The notes under the pieces: generated by a model
What the model saw: the letters and a program-made list of their open reading frames with translations, nothing else
What the model was told of the DNA's origin: nothing
Database searches by the model: none
Shown here: positions 1 to 12,799 of the stretch, piece after piece
How positions within the stretch are numbered: position 1 is the stretch's first letter
Layout of the letters: the number at the start of each line of letters is the position of its first letter
Assembly: GCA_921293015.1 (NCBI GenBank)
Contig: OV121088.1
Coordinates: 32,711,645 to 32,775,644 of the forward strand
From: Phorcus lineatus
Lineage: Eukaryota; Mollusca; Gastropoda; Trochida; Trochidae
Reading direction: 5' to 3'
DNA length: 64,000 nucleotides
Position numbers and translations under genes: made by a program

Positions 1-257
1 CTGAGCGTCACTCACATGATATTTTGTTTGATACCAAAGTCAGGAAATCAAAGAAAATAATAAAATCTAGCAAGCATAAGTGAATAACCTGCCCTTGGTC
101 AATTTGTAATTTACACCAGAGAAACTGTGACATCAAAGCATTGTTTATGCTTACAACAAAATGAAAAAATGATATTATGCTCTTAAGCAAAAAAGGAACC
201 CAATTATGAATGTCCTTGTAGGAAATAAGTATCTATTAATTTTTATTTTTATTAAAG

Positions 258-3200
258 GTGTTGTACTTCACAAGCCTGAAGAGACGTCCCCAGAAGAACA
301 CAGAGACAGGAGAATCTTTTTATACAGAACAGGACCTTCCTCATCTCATCACTCCGCTTGAGTCGAACTTAGGTACTCATTCCTTGCTTTATTGTTTTAT
401 GTCTTTGACTGTCTGTTTGAAAATATTCTAAGGAGTGAAAGGCCTGATGGGCTTATGGCAAAGGATGGCATCTGTTCATCTGTCCATACACTTTTTGTTA
501 TATTGATTTCTTCTCTGGAACCGTTGACTCAAAAAATCTGAAATCTATACAAATGAGGGTTTTAATTTTTAGATTATGTTAATTTGTAACTACAAATAAG
601 GATTAGAGATAGCCTGATGAGGTACAGAGCCGATGGGCTTTTTGTGTATAATTGATAGTGAAAAGGTCTGTTTCTCTTCTTGTGGGACGTCTGAAAATTT
701 TTCAGAAACATGATATGTGTCTGTTACTCATTGATATAAAATGTCAAGTTTGGACATTAGAAAATATATTTGAAAATGAAAGAGTCATCTTTGGTCATCT
801 GAAGTTCTCAGAATAACAATTTCATCAAATTCTCCTCATGTTTCCTTTACTTTTCCCCCCTTGTAGGTTCACACCCAACGAACAACCCAGCTCTCAACTT
901 CCTGGTGTATGTCCCAACCAGAGATCAGAGTCCACTGTATGTCAAAGATAGTCATGGTGAGTGATATCTTCTTTGAGAGGCATTTAGAAGTTGGTGAGAT
1001 GAATAGAGAACCTAAGTCCTATGGATTTACAACTTCTTTATTGTAGGAATGCAACATTTAGGTGTAGATACTAACACCGTTATCAAGCTATTGAGAGGCT
1101 TTCTTTAAGATGTTTGCTTGATAACGTTTGCTTGATCTACACCTAAATGTTGCATTACCCCACCTTTGAATATTTATGGCTTAACACTAAGGGTACCTTT
1201 TGTCTATTGGTATGGTAACTGTTGGGGTATCTTTATTATCAGTCACAAATTAAAATTCTTCTGTGAGTAGCAATTTATTTAACTGATGAAGCTCATGACA
1301 TGTTTTTGTCAACCTTTCAGACAAGCCAGTCCCCAGTAACTCTTTCTTCAGTCCGCGCTGGGGCGGGATATGGGTGTATAACACAAAACTGCCACCCAAT
1401 GCGTCCCTGCCACACCACATTGACATAGATATGAGGAAGATGATGGAAGTGTTTGTGACACAGCTCAGACTTCTCCTTAACCTTCAGTCTCAGGTAAATC
1501 TCAAAAGTTTGGGTATTGGAAGTTGCTCCGCTCTGCTCTGGTCAAGAGGAATAATAATAATTTTGGTTTCCACAGTCTTCTGATCATGGGTGCTAAGAGA
1601 TGAGGCAGGATTTGAGACTTACGAGAATCTATCACTTGTACCTTTGTTTTGGTAGAAACATCCAATGGGATATCTTCCCATTAATGGCCTATTCTTATGC
1701 TAGCCCCAACGACTTGCTAAGGGCTTTGCGGCATTTCCTGACTTTTCTGTGCTTGTCGCCAAGGCTGCAATAGTCTGATGGGAATTGCAACTTTTCATCT
1801 CCCAGAACAGAAATTTTGACTGGTTGGCAGCAAGGTTTAAATTAGCTAGAGATAGAGATTTATTCTTGACATTCTTTTCTTTGGCCTTTGGTAAAAGTTT
1901 CACCATTCTCTTTGATAACTAAAATTCAACCATTCAGGGATGATTAGACATAAATTTGTTAAAGATCATAACGGTCAGAACTACATGTGAGAAAAGCAGG
2001 TTGTTTTGAATTTATCAGTTTTCATGTACCTTTTGGATACATTATGATAGTTATATATGAATCATTTACAACATTCAGTCTACAACATGAAAGACTATGT
2101 ATCAGGTGACTGTATTCTCTTGTTGAGCTATAAAAATAAGCTTGAAGAAAAGCATCACAAAACTGGACAAAGCAGACATTACCTGATGATAGATGACTAT
2201 GTGCTTGAATTTTCACAATGCAATGATTTCTGTGTGTTGTACAAGGTGACTGTGGGTTAGGGCACTATACTGTATACAAACTATTGCAGTTAGTCGAAAA
2301 CCCTGAATGTTGGTCTTTATCAGATTGAGAAAATACACTTGCATGAAGTGAAGTGCTGCAACGATTTTGTTCAGTGCACAAAGAACGACAACCTCCAATC
2401 TGCTATGTCCTAATTTTGATTCAATATAATTGCAATTAAAATGTTACATGACAGGCTTAGTATACCAAACACACTGATATACTTCTCACAATCACGAAAG
2501 ACTGAACTTGAGAAATTGCAGATTAACAGAAATGAATAAATTAAATTAAAGTAAATCTTAAGTGTTGATTTAGTTTTGCATTTTCATTTGTGAACAATAG
2601 TTAATAGATATCGATTGATAAGAATCAATCTGAAGTGGAAGTGAATCGTTGCAGCCCTTCCTTGCATTATTCCTGCAATTTTGGCATTAATATATTTTAG
2701 GTCTCTGGAACCATAGATGTCAGTTTTGCTGAGCTACAGAATGAAGCGATCACTGACTGGGTATGTATTTTCTTTTCTTTACGAAATAAATTGTGTAGGT
2801 TCATAGATGGTTTAACGTTCAATTTCTAGAGCATAGAATGACTCAGGCTATACCATGATAGACATTCTTGGTAGAAAGGTTTGAATTAATATAATATAAT
2901 ATCAAATATATAATTTGTGACATAGATGTGTATTATTTATTGATTTTCAGCTACATATTCATTTAGATGTGTAAAAGCTGATGCAGATTTAGTTTTTTTA
3001 AAAGTTATTTAATACTTGAAATGTGTGTGAGCAGTTTTTAATACCAAACATCAGAAAATATGTATCAATTTAACAATCTGGTATGGAAATCTAATGGAGG
3101 TACTATTATATATTGTTTAGATTTTATGGTTCCTGTAAGTCAAGTTTAAATTATTTAGCTCCCGAAGACTAAATTATTTCGTATGTCTTGGAGATTTCAT

Positions 3201-5749
3201 CTACATTTGAATCTGTAGAAATGCAAATACAGAAATCATTACATTTACAAAGAACGATAAGGGGTTCCTTTTTTTGTTTCAGGAGGTTGATGCATGGTTG
3301 AGAAGTTTCTGTGTTGAGAATATTGCCACATCGGCCGGGACGCTACAGTCTCTGGCTCAGCTACTGGGAGAAATCAGCAACATCGTAATTAAAGATGACA
3401 TTGGTACCGAGGTATGAATTGAATTTTTTATAGCAAATTTTCTCCAAAGTTGAAGTGACACAAAGGCTGCGGTCCTTCCGATAAGAAGTATTTCATCTGA
3501 TCAGTATATTTCAACTGGAGTGTGATAAAAGTAAGCTATACTAAACAAAATAAATTAAGGAACATCCCTTTTTTCAATGCCGAATTATCTATATGTGCAT
3601 AATTTGATAAAAATTATACTTAAATTTGAATATTTGGGTGGTTCTTAACTATTTATCTTGAGTATAGAGAGTTTGAGATGTTCCGTATAAGACAGTTCGG
3701 AGGCTATAGCCATTTACGTAGAAAATTGCATTATTTCTAGCAACCGTAGATTCAATATCAAAGTGGATCATCTCCCAAGGTTGGTTTCATTCTAATTTGA
3801 GAAAGGAAGATAGCAAAGATGGTCTGAGTTGTTTACATTGAGACAGGTGTCTGTGTTTTAATACGAGAGTGGTAGCAGAGAGTTGATAAAGACCTATTCC
3901 CTCATTTTATTTACATGGTTTGCTAGTTCCAGCCAAAGGTTGCAGGTTTCACCCCAATGCATAGCCATAATGGTGTTGCAGGTTTTCTCCCTTCAATAAT
4001 ACTAGCAGCTGCAACCGCGATATTAGTGAAATGATCGAAAGCGGCGTTAAACCCTATATCATCTCACCTCATTTTATTTAAATGATAGACATGACCCTTT
4101 CAAGATACATTTAGAGTGTCTGAATGGCTAGTTATTTGTTATGGCCTCTCTAAACTCTGCAAATTTCTGTTTTCCTACAGGTGGAGGTAGCAGTGGCTGC
4201 TATCAAGGAGAGTCTCAAACAACTTGCTGAAGGAAAACTAGAAGAAGCTTTCCTGTCCTCAAAAAGAGCATTGATTGCTTCAGGTTCGTATCACCTCTTT
4301 AATGAGTATAGAACAAACGCTCTGTATATTAGATATCCTGGCAGAAGAGCAATCTTGATAAGCTCAATGCTACAAGCCATGTCCATCAGTCACAGCTCAA
4401 AACAGAAGCAGGTAGCTATGGTATGATATAACTAATCAGAGAAATGTATATTGCTTGTCTATAATGCTTATCACAACAATGCTATGTCACATAAAACTCT
4501 TGTTTTAGCCTTCTAAGGGCGCAAATACAACATAGAAAGAGGTCAATTTTCAACACAAAACACAAATTATGTCATATTATAACATCTATGAATATCAGAA
4601 CAGATTGTTTGAATTTAATGATAGAGTTGTTTGAATCTTTTTTACTTTGATGGGTTTACACTTTTATCTTATAGATAATTCATTATTAAAGTTTTCAGTA
4701 TTTTTTCTCTTTTATGTTTCAGAAAAGGCATTCTTTGATCCATCCTTGTTGGAGTTGCTTTATTTTCCTGAAGATCAGAAGTAAGTTTGACATAGTTTGC
4801 TCATTTGAGTGTTATCACTCTATCAAAGAGATTTCCGAAATTCAATTAACTTTTTTCTATGTGCCATGCCTTGCTGAAACATTCAAACAGCATTACATCA
4901 GCTACATACATCAGGTATGAAAAAAGGTTGTAAACATTTATCATTTTATATAAAATGTCCAACATAATCATGCTTCTATAGTGTTCTGTTTACTGTATGT
5001 GTATTCATTCGTCCATATGTACATCACTTTTTATGTAATTGTATATTTGTTAGGGAGCGGAATTTATATAAGCATGTATTTGCTTGTTTGCCAACGTTTC
5101 AATTTTGATGAAATAAAATATGTTTAAACCATTTGAGTGTCATCCCACTTGCCAGTCTTATCCCTCATGTCATTACGACATCTATGGCTATGTCGAGATC
5201 ATGATAACAAATAATGAAAATCGTGACCAAAATGACAAAACAAATCTCTGTGTATGCTTGAATCTTGGATGGTGTAGTTGTTTGTTTCCTTTGTATTGAA
5301 CAAAGATATCAACACTACGAAATCATAATGGTTTTTTTAAGCTGTCAAAAGTGGTAATGCAGTGTTGAAATTTATTACAGTACCCTTAAGATTGGCTGAT
5401 TCCAGTAGGTTTCAGTGTAACTCTCACGACAATAGACTGACAAAAACACAAGCCATTTATATATACTAATTAAATCAATAGCAACAATGGTAACTCAACA
5501 TTACCTAGAATTTACCCTAAAACTTTGACCTTAAATCTCACCTCCATTTTGTCTTCCATACATACTACAATTCTTTACCTCCACAAGTTGTCTTTAGTTT
5601 TGTTTTGTTCAAATCCCAATATTCACTGATCTTGTTTCAGGTTTGCAATCTACATTCCACTATTCCTTCCCATCAGTATCCCAGTGCTATCTTCTCTAGT
5701 TCAAGCCGTCAAGTGGTTCCGCAACAAGCGCAAACAGAAGAAAGAATGA
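258..5749 (+). CDS. PIGS: GPI transamidase subunit PIG-S, C-terminal half (partial, upstream exons outside the window)
   Basis: PIG-S is a non-catalytic subunit of the ER-membrane GPI transamidase, which attaches glycosylphosphatidylinositol anchors to protein C-termini. Eight coding exons are visible: 258-372, 867-956, 1321-1493, 2701-2760, 3283-3411, 4181-4283, 4723-4780 and 5641-5749. All have AG/GT borders and matching phases, and together encode 278 residues plus TGA (human PIG-S is about 555 aa). Family landmarks recalled from PIG-S include [25 protein letters not shown], the luminal block [10 protein letters not shown], and the C-terminal [18 protein letters not shown]. That last block runs into a hydrophobic tail anchor ([20 protein letters not shown]) and a lysine-rich cytosolic end (RNKRKQKK). 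The N-terminal half and first membrane segment lie upstream of base 1. The gene converges on THNSL2, with a DIRS element between the two 3' ends. Confidence 0.93.
1048..1156. repeat. Hairpin-forming inverted repeat in a PIG-S intron
   Basis: Perfect 21-bp arms lie at 1048-1068 and 1136-1156, with a second nested arm pair (CGTTATCAAGC against GCTTGATAACG) inside. The unit lies in the intron between the exons at 867 and 1321. It resembles a small foldback or MITE-like element; no transposase motif is present. Confidence 0.7.
3914..4066 (+). mobile_element. 5'-truncated tRNA-derived SINE copy
   Basis: The sequence matches the 3' half of the SINE at 15840-16159 (blocks GCTAGTTCCAGCC, CAATGCATAGCCA, AATACTAGCAGC, GCGGCGTTAAAC) but lacks the tRNA-like head. 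It is flanked by a 14-bp direct repeat, CCTCATTTTATTTA, at 3900-3913 and 4067-4080, which reads as the target-site duplication. That supports insertion as a 5'-truncated product of LINE-type reverse transcription. It lies in a PIG-S intron. Confidence 0.85.
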
Positions 5750-8340
5750 TGAGGGACTCTTTTAGGGATTATGATCTTATCTATGCACATTTTCCATTTC
5801 TTGACAATGCATTTGATGTCAATTTATAGGATCTTCTCTTTTTTTCATCAAAAATGCTTACACCTTTGCTGAAAATCCTTATGTCATCAATCACCAATTC
5901 CTAAAGTCATCAATTGTGATTCCAGGCATCAAATAAGTACTTTTTATTTATGTTTGGTAAAAATTTCGAGGATATGTGTGAAATGTTTTAATATTTTATT
6001 CAAGTAATGCAGAAATATGTGATTGTGTGTAAAACATTAACAGCAATAGAATGACAATAGTTTTCGGTTTGGTTACCAAATGCTATAATTTATTAGAACT
6101 TTTAAAAGCAACTTTTGTTGTGATTGACCACTGTAAGTTTGTATAACTGTTCATGTTATGTCTTCAAAGTAGAAAACATAGTTTGGATCTTTGCAGCTGC
6201 AGTTATATCATCGGGGATCAGTGAGATGCAAACATTCTTGTTTTACAGAGAACAAAAGGTTAAACTTTGATACCATGTGGCAGTTTAGTAGAATCATGAA
6301 TCACCATTGGTTTGGGAAATTATTGGGGGGGGGGGGGGGGGGGGGGGAAGAGGGCAGAGGATGATAGTTATATAATTAATGTTCTTTTAATAATTAATGT
6401 TCTTTTCACATACTTGCAGCTGTTTACTTCTACTTTTAGCATTTGGTGTCAATTTTCAAATTTGACGCAACCTTAATGCTTCTAGGTGTCTTAAGCCATG
6501 TACTCATGTGGATAGGAACAGAAAACAATGGATTCATATTAGATTACTTATGTGAACTTTTGACCCAGTTGGTCTTTTAAAACTTGTTTTCTTGTAGAAT
6601 TCTATCTATAAGTTTATTAGATAATATTTATTCATTTTGGGAGAAGTACAGAACAACACATTTCAGTTGATTTATCTTGATTTATTTGATACTCTGGTTA
6701 GCAAAAAAAGCATAAAAGTGTCATAAAGCAAGGAATCATCCGAGGTGAATTTAATATCAATAACAAAGATAAAATATAGTTGAACAGTTATATTTATGAT
6801 ATTTTACATTTCATTGTTTAATTTTGACGAACTCATGGAACATATAAAAATAATTTTGTCCTGCTCTAATATGAAATAAAAAACAACGAAACTCTTATGC
6901 ATCTGGGAGCACTCTTATATCAGCGCTTAAAAAATCATCAAAAAAATTTTATTCACATCTTTCACTTTCAAGCCTTCCTATATTAATACTAAAGGTACTT
7001 TAATGTAGAAGACTTTTTTCAAATGTCAAGAAAATAAATGAACGAATTTGTGTGAGACCAAAATGAATATGTATATACTTTATGAAATCAATTGTAAAAT
7101 AAACCATTAATGACTATCATGAAGTATGAATGCATCAATTAGCCCACCAATACAAACTCTTAACATTCATCACCACTTGTCTGTTTTACAATTTGTACAT
7201 TTTTCTATTACATATTTATGAATGTTGTGTGAATGAAAAATAAAAGCTTAAAACATCAGTAAAAGAGGCTTGTGTTTTTTTATTTGATAAAGTTGATTAT
7301 GGTTTTGCCCTCACAATAAATGATTGCCCCCGCCCTGATGGAAGAGTGAAGATATACTATCTTGCAACATTGTGTATTTCAAATTAAAGAAATTGTTATC
7401 AAGAAAATTTTGCACACTTTTAAAAAATTTAAAATTCATTAAAACATTTCTACAGCATTTTTAAGTGATTTTTGAACAATAAAGAAACAGATATATTGCG
7501 TGAGGAAATAGAAAATTTTATAGCCAAGATCATAACTGTACACTAGTTTTGAAAATCTAAGCTAACATAAGTAACTCTGATTATTGTCTCAGTTTTTAAG
7601 GAGATAAAAAAAAATTGGTAAATCCGGGACAAAACTTGTCACATATTTTATGTACAGCAAATATATATGTCAGTATGAAATATTGAACCTGTACAGATCA
7701 CATTAATATTTTATTCATTATTGTTCATGTTAACTGTTTTTGCATAAAATCTTGTATTTCCTCAAAGGTTATTGAATTTGTAAAGAAAACAATAGATATA
7801 ATTCAGATTCTTCATACCCAGACAATGAAAATGTCTGAAAAATGTAAGCGTCAAACTAAGCATTCAAGTATAAAAACCAAACCGTTAAAGACTCACTGAT
7901 TCCCAAAGCTTAGCATTCAATTACCTTATCTTAAAACAATGAAGTTACATTGATGACCAAGACGTAAGAAATAAAGTTGATTGCACTATGTATTAAGTAA
8001 AAAAGAAATCTGTAAATACTAGATAAAACAAACATAATACAAGAAATTTGATGGACGAGGCTATTGAAAAATCAATTGGTAAAATAAGTTTACATTCCAT
8101 AAAAATGATAGAAAAATACAACTTTGACAAAATGAAACAAAAATTGTTGTGTAAAGTGATAATTGATTTACAGTTCTAGACAACTTAAGGCACATATAAT
8201 CATTGACAATTTACAAACCTGCAAATGTACCTGTTGCAAACTTAAACAAATACATAATAAAAAAAACCAAATAGTTACAAAATCAAACAATGAAAGATAA
8301 AAAATATATCTGACATTAAGTAATACTTTATATATATATA
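5750..8340 (+). other. PIG-S 3' UTR and following intergenic DNA
   Basis: No coding region is recognisable. Possible poly(A) signals AATAAA lie at 6875-6880, 7033-7038 and 7239-7244, so the PIG-S transcript may end near 7260. A run of 23 G residues lies at 6325-6347. The rest is AT-rich and ends in a short TA repeat that abuts the left end of the DIRS element. Confidence 0.45.
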
Positions 8341-8358
8341 TATTATTTAAATACATAT

Positions 8359-8523
8359 CTGTTGACTAGACCTACTATGCCTGCCTCCTCTAGGCATGCT
8401 TTATTTCAACCTTATTACCACAGACGAAACTTGAAACAGTGGAGTAAGGGATGCGTAAAACCCCCCTCCAAGGGCGGTAAGTCAGTGGTCTCGTGACGTC
8501 ACTCCCAGAAGCCTTCACTCTCC
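8359..8523 (+). repeat. DIRS left inverted terminal repeat
   Basis: By eye these 165 bases are the exact reverse complement of 14398-14562, with no mismatch or indel seen. The repeat begins CTGTTGACTAGACC and ends CTTCACTCTCC. An 18-base unique left extension (8341-8358) precedes it and is copied only in the internal complementary region. Confidence 0.93.
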
Positions 8524-9000
8524 TCTCAGTTGCAGAGCAAGACAGTTGTTTATGTTTTCGCTCTCGACTCTGGGCTTTTCTAGCGTTATTCTTCGCTGCT
8601 TTTGCTAACCTTACTTCGTATTCAATTAAAGGGTTTGTTTTTACGCCTTATCTACACGCTCGGCGTTATATTTGTTCGTTGTTTATTGTAGGTTTGAGTG
8701 CGTGAGTGACCTTGTTGACATGTGCTGGGTTGGGCGCTACCAAGCTTGAAGCTGCACGCTCTGCACGTGCAACTCGTGTCTCTTGCTTTCTCTCTCCTTC
8801 GTCGGGTGACTGCTTGGGTCGTACGGCCTCCACCCTCCGCCCTCCGGCTTCGTCGGGTGACTGCTTGGTTCGTACGGTCTCCGGCAGTTCTTTCGTCGTC
8901 TAGTGTCAGGTGGGTCTTCCGACAGCTCGTCGTCTGCTTCGGTTGGCTTTCACCTTCGGCTGACACTAGTCTTTCGTCTTCGGGGGTGCTTCGATTTCGG

Positions 9001-9223
9001 ACCCTCCGGTAGTCTGATCCTACGATAGTCGGATCCTCCGGTAGTCTGACCCTACGATAGTCGGACCCTCCGGTAGTCTGACCCTACAATAGTCGGACCC
9101 TCCGGTAGTCTGACCCTACGATAGTCGGACCCTCCGGTTTTGGAGCCTCCGGTAGTCTGACCCTACGATAGTCGGACCCTCCGGTGTCTGAGCCTCCGGT
9201 ATTCGGCCCTCCCGATAGTCTCC
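9001..9223. repeat. 32-bp tandem repeat inside the DIRS leader
   Basis: About six to seven copies of a 32-bp unit built from CTCCGGTAGTCTGACC and CTACGATAGTCGGACC. The last copies are truncated or diverged. Each unit has two related half-motifs (TAGTCTGA and TAGTCGGA). Confidence 0.85.
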
Positions 9224-9340
9224 GTCGTCTTGACTTGCGGGTTTTCTCACTTAAGCGTCTCGTCGTTTCTACGTTTTGTGAGTTTACGCACTTGTTGTGT
9301 TTTGAGTGGTTAGTTATCGGGAAGGTTTGCTACTACTTAG

Positions 9341-9720
9341 TGTCAGGGGCTCGACTGTCACTCACCTCGTCTAGCTCGTGTCAGTGACTCGACTGTCAAT
9401 CACCTCGTCTAGCTCACGTCAGTGACTCAACTGTCACTCACCTCGGCTAGCTCGCGTCAGTGACTCGATTGTCACTCACCTCGTCTAGCTCACGTCAGTG
9501 CTAGCTCACGTCAGTGACTCGACTGTCACTCACCTCGTCTAGCTCACGTCAGTGACTCGACTGTCACTCACCTCGTCTAGCTCACGTCAGTGCTAGCTCA
9601 CGTCAGTGACTCGACTGTCACTCACCTCGTCTAGCTCACGTCAGTGCTAGCTCACGTCAGTGACTCGACTGTCACTCACCTCGTCTAGCGCACGTCAGTG
9701 ACTCGACTGTCACTCACCTG
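9341..9720. repeat. 38-bp tandem repeat inside the DIRS leader
   Basis: About ten copies of a 38-bp unit containing CTAGCTCACGTCAGTG, ACTCGACTGTCACTCACC and TCGT. Additional 16-bp partial units (CTAGCTCACGTCAGTG) are inserted between some full units. ACGTCAGTG and ACTGTCACT are partly complementary, so the array can fold. Confidence 0.85.
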
Positions 9721-9731
9721 GTCCGGCTTTC

Positions 9732-11490
9732 ATGCCGTTGTTGACTCCGGTCTTCACTCGCTGGTTTCGCCTTGTTCGTCTTGTCGACTACCTCCGTATT
9801 AGCTTCGCCATGTACTCTGCGTTTTGTACACAATCCGGAGGTCGGAAGTCTGCTAACAAGGACCCGCACTTGCTGTGTAGGAAGTGTAAGGACTTGTGTG
9901 AGGAGGGGTTTCGTTGCAACGAGTGTGCCCCTCTCTCTCTTCTTCAGACTTCAAGGCCTACGTTTCGTTCATTCGCAAGTCCGTTACTGATAGGGCTTAT
10001 GAGTTGAAGCGAACAGCTCCGACAGGTGAATCGGGTCGCGATCGAGAGTTTTCTCATATTCGTCAACCCTCTCCGGAGGAGAGGGTGGATGAGTTTGACC
10101 GGGAGTTTCCGGAAGAGCAGAATCCGGTAGGGGTTCGAGGGACTCCCTCTCACCTCGTGGTTCTTCCTGCTCTTGCTCTGGGGCTCGTCGCTCTCTGTAC
10201 CCCCTTCGTGTCGGGAGGGTGAGAGGTGTACGTCTCCGCTGAGGCTTAAAGTCGTCGAACCCACTACTCCCAAGAGCAAGAAGAAGATGAAGACAGCTAA
10301 GTTTGACAAGTTCAAACCGGAGCTGCTTCTTGCGTCCGTCAAGGACATGGTATCTTCTCTGCTGGACGCTCGATTGGGAGGATGTAGTAATCACCGAACG
10401 GACGGATGAGTTTCACAGGTAGTTTCCGGAAGAGCAGAATCCGATAGGGGCTCCCGCTACTACGATAGGTCGAGACTCAGAGGGGGACAGCTTGTCACAT
10501 GACTCGTGTCACGCTCTCTTAAGGGCCTCCGGGTTGGCTTCGTCTTCGTGTCCCTCGCACACCCCCACGCGTCGTGTCACGGTGGTGTCACCGACTCGTG
10601 ACTGCTCTCCGGACTTGGATGGCTGGGAGGCCCGCTTTGGGGACGTATCCGACCCTCCATTCATCAGTATAGTGTCAGATGCGGAGGTACGGGGTCATCG
10701 GATGACCCTCCGGCTGTGGACTTAGTCGCCATGTTGACTGCAGTGGCTTCGTTCGCGGAGGGACCACTCAGTCAGGTCCGCGTCTCCGGACCTCGCTCAT
10801 CGGTGGCCAGGAGGGTTTTCTATAGGGGGGGGCGGACACACCTCCCATGCGACTCGCTCTTCCTCCTTACAGGCTCCTGCTGGACGCCGTGGAGGATATG
10901 AAGCATGTCATCTCGTCTGCTGATCCTAACCGTCTGCTACCACCGTTAGTAGTGTCTGACAAGCGCCGGCGTCAGTTGCCACTGCGTCTGGCTCCCTTTC
11001 AACTTGTCCCGCCTGCTCTCGATCAGGGTTCGTCTCGCTTGATTTCCCCCGACGCACCCCATCGCGTTACTGATACGCAGCTCACGCATCTCGACAGAGA
11101 GGCTCGCACAGTGTTGGGGTTGGGGAATCACGTGACGTTCACCTGTCAGGCGGTGCTCAACTGCGCCAAGCGTGCAGCATTGAGTCGGGTGACCTGGTGC
11201 TCCTCAAAGGCTTCAGCAATGTGGCTGCTGACCTCACGCAGATCATGCTATCGGCGTCGCGTTTAGCATAGGGACAATAGGGACAGTCTGCATAGGGACA
11301 ATCACTTGCATCTTTCTGCCCGACCAGAGATCTTTCCTCCGGCAAACCCCAGCCAACTCGGAATCTCTCTTTGGGGGTCGTATCCCCGATGTACTTAGAA
11401 CACGACAGGAGGCTCAACAACAAGACCAAGTCCCCCCATCCTGGGGCCGAAGGCCGTACCCCTCAGAAGGGGAAGCGGAGGAAGTGACTC
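9732..11490 (+). pseudogene. DIRS gag-like ORF remnant
   Basis: The first frame (ATG at 9732) carries the short cysteine cluster seen near the start of DIRS gag proteins: KDPHLLCRKC followed by CxxC spacing in RCNEC. After about base 9930 the frame shifts to continue as SSSDFKAYVSFIRKSVTDRA. Further segments follow in other frames at 10492-10725, 10716-10901 and 10847-11266, with stops around 11265-11300. The segment ends in a basic stretch (PGAEGRTPQKGKRRK) before the RT region. Assignment rests on position and the Cys cluster; the rest is poorly conserved and could include lineage-specific sequence. Confidence 0.6.
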
Positions 11491-12545
11491 GTGGTCACAC
11501 CCTCAGCTTTCTACTCCGTTCGTTCCGACGGTGGGGGGTCGGCTTCAGTGCTTTGTCAGCAACTGGGAGCATTTAGGTTTAGAACCGTTCGTTTGTCGAA
11601 TACTGCGTCAGGGCTTCCGCATTCCCGTCTCGTTTCCTCCTCCTCTTACCGGTGCTCCAAGGGAGCGTCCCTTGTCACGGGACCGGCTCCAACTAACCTT
11701 GGAACATTGGAACGATGGGCTCGCTCACAACCGTTCTCCCGTCGTTCTCGAGGCACAGCTCAGGTTCACGATAGACCTGTTCCGTCGTCTAGGATGGTAG
11801 GTGAACTTAGAGAAGTCGGACTTAATCCCGGCGACTCGTCAGAAGTTCTTAGGGGCTCTCCTAGACACTAAGCTTTCCGATTGTTTGTAACGAGGGAACG
11901 GATGGCTTGTGACAATTGGTTAATGGATCTCACTCTCGATGCGTCACTCTCCCTACGTCAGTGGCAGAGAGTGTTGGGGTTGCTAACATCAGCTCAGGAC
12001 CTGACCCGCAGGGGGAGGTTATTCCTCCGCCCGTTACAGGTGTTCCTGAGCCCCCACATCGGTGAGGCGCGGTGTCGTCACGCCATAGCTCTGACTCCAG
12101 ATCTGCAACGCTTCCTAGCTTGGGGCGGGTAGACGAGAGTGTTTTCTCCGGGGTTTCTCTTCGGCCTCGTCCCCCCTCAGCTCACCTGTTCGTGGACGCC
12201 TTCACTCAGGGGTGGGGGCGCATCTGGGTCACGAGCAGGTGGCGGGAGTCTGGTCTCAGTCAGAGAAGAACTCGCACATCAACGTCCTCGAGTTGGATGC
12301 AGTCCGCCTAGCCATTCAACATTGGCTAGTCCCCCTGCGAAGCCCCTGTCTACTAGTCCACACGGACAGTTCAGCGGGGGTCCACGAAGGCCCAGTCTCT
12401 GCTTCGCGTGTCGCTCCGGCTCTTCGAGCTAGTGGATGATATGGAGTTGGACATCCGAGCAGTCCACATTCCAGGGGCCAAGAACATCTTGGCGGACGCG
12501 CTGTCGTGACCCGATGCCCCTCCCCCAACGGAGTGGCAACTGAAT
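11491..12545 (+). pseudogene. DIRS reverse transcriptase-RNase H remnant with deleted RT core
   Basis: The DIRS RT entry motif appears as VGGRLQCFVSNWEHLG then GFRIPVSFPPPLTGAP (11531-11660). Within about 50 codons the frame has already reached the post-catalytic segment LFRRLGW / NLEKSDLIPATRQKFLGA (11770-11855). Most of the fingers and palm is therefore missing, and the YxDD position reads HWND. The connection (LGLLTSAQDLTRRGRLFLRPLQ) follows at about 11968-12040, then RNase H: LFVDAFTQGWG, NVLELDAVRLAIQHW, VHTDSS and IRAVHIPGAKNILADALS. A TGA at 12507-12509 stands where the usual arginine codon would be. At least four frame changes occur. Confidence 0.82.
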
Positions 12546-12799
12546 CGCGATGTGTCTCAGTCATCAGCTACCGACTTATGTCTCCCCAGTACCAGACCCT
12601 CGAGCGATGGCCTTAGACGCGCTCTCGTTAGGGTGGGAGGGGATGGACGCCTAGGCTTTTCCACCGCCGGCCATCCTCTCTCAGGTGGTAGCCAAGATAG
12701 GGACAACTCGGGTCCTTCGACTTCTTCTGGTCGGCCCCTGGTGGCCAGCCCGACCGTGGTTAGTTCCTCTCCGGCGTCTCTGTAATCAGTACCCTGTTC

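Larger units (their letters stand above)
8524..9731 (+). other. DIRS 5' leader with two tandem-repeat blocks
   Basis: No protein with family features is seen between the left inverted repeat and the gag-like region. The stretch is GC-rich and dominated by the two tandem arrays listed separately (9001-9223 and 9341-9720). Long open frames here are by-products of the repeats and GC content. Confidence 0.6.

Noticed and set aside
8652..8966. 104-residue minus-strand frame
   Set aside because: It lies in the GC-rich DIRS leader; no family features and opposite to the element's genes.
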